Assembly: GCA_964420405.1 (NCBI GenBank)
Contig: CAYQTL010000093.1
Location: forward strand, 1-14,004
Reading direction: 5' to 3'
DNA: 14,004 nt
From: CAYQTL01 sp964420405
GTDB lineage: Bacteria > Acidobacteriota > Thermoanaerobaculia > Thermoanaerobaculales > Sulfomarinibacteraceae
The position numbers and the translations under genes are program-made. Numbering within the stretch: position 1 is the stretch's first letter; each line of letters opens with the position of its first letter. This document shows positions 13,937 through 14,004 of this stretch, one piece after another. The notes below the pieces were generated by a model, which worked only from the letters and a program-made list of their open reading frames with translations, ran no database searches and was not told the origin of the DNA.

Positions 13937-14004
13937 CCCGTTCCCGATCCCGTTCCCGATCCCGTTCCCGATCCCGTTCCCGTTCCCGATCCCGTTCCCG
14001 TTCC
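13937..14004. repeat. Long CCCGTT/CCCGAT hexamer array running off the window
   Basis: Eleven uninterrupted units plus two bases to the window edge, with only GTT or GAT after each CCC. The first six units alternate strictly, forming a 12-base repeat. It lies upstream of the YitT promoter. Its full length and right flank are not visible. Confidence 0.95.

Noticed and set aside
13937..14004. CRISPR array or telomere-like end
   Set aside because: Units are contiguous six-mers with no spacers or long direct repeats. Similar arrays are found internally, so nothing shows a chromosome end.

Overview
The window is a very GC-rich bacterial chromosome segment with nine protein-coding genes, the first cut by the left edge. 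Gene content is housekeeping rather than mobile: I see no integrase, transposase, phage gene, rRNA, tRNA or CRISPR. The pyruvate:ferredoxin oxidoreductase points to anaerobic or low-oxygen carbon metabolism. Near-leaderless promoters, long GC-rich reading frames and intergenic six-base repeat arrays would fit an uncultured Acidobacteriota-like lineage, but that placement is inference and other high-GC phyla remain possible.

Layout. (1) 1-1985, + strand: the C-terminal quarter of nifJ, then a dihydroorotate-dehydrogenase-like flavoprotein 15 bases downstream, closed by a nested inverted repeat that looks like a terminator. (2) 2162-6933, + strand: a signalling block made of a membrane-anchored HAMP-type (p)ppGpp synthetase, a HEAT-repeat-like protein, and an HD-GYP-like protein coupled to it through an ATGA overlap. 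(3) 7315-8838, - strand: a two-gene operon of purine nucleoside phosphorylase and a glyoxalase-II-type metallo-hydrolase. (4) 9269-12784, + strand: the chromosome-structure ATPase SMC. (5) 12967-13845, - strand: a YitT/DUF2179 membrane protein convergent with smc.

The most unusual feature lies outside the genes. Most intergenic spaces carry arrays with a strict 6-bp period. The main unit is CCCGAT/CCCGTT (or its complement GGGATC). Two other unit families occur, TGNCNC at 9054-9154 and YCCGYG at 3757-3790. Some copies share conserved flanks around a variable number of hexamers, so they look like a dispersed repeat family. Between smc and the YitT gene two copies face each other as an almost perfect inverted repeat with arms of about 37 bp, placed where a bidirectional terminator would be expected. 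A further array runs off the right edge.

Functional reading. NifJ makes acetyl-CoA and reduced ferredoxin, and the DHOD-like partner is probably an accessory flavoprotein rather than a pyrimidine enzyme. The synthetase has a two-helix membrane sensor and HAMP domain where the SpoT-type HD hydrolase domain would normally sit, so it may make (p)ppGpp in response to an extracytoplasmic cue. The two genes after it appear to share an N-terminal module and probably act together.
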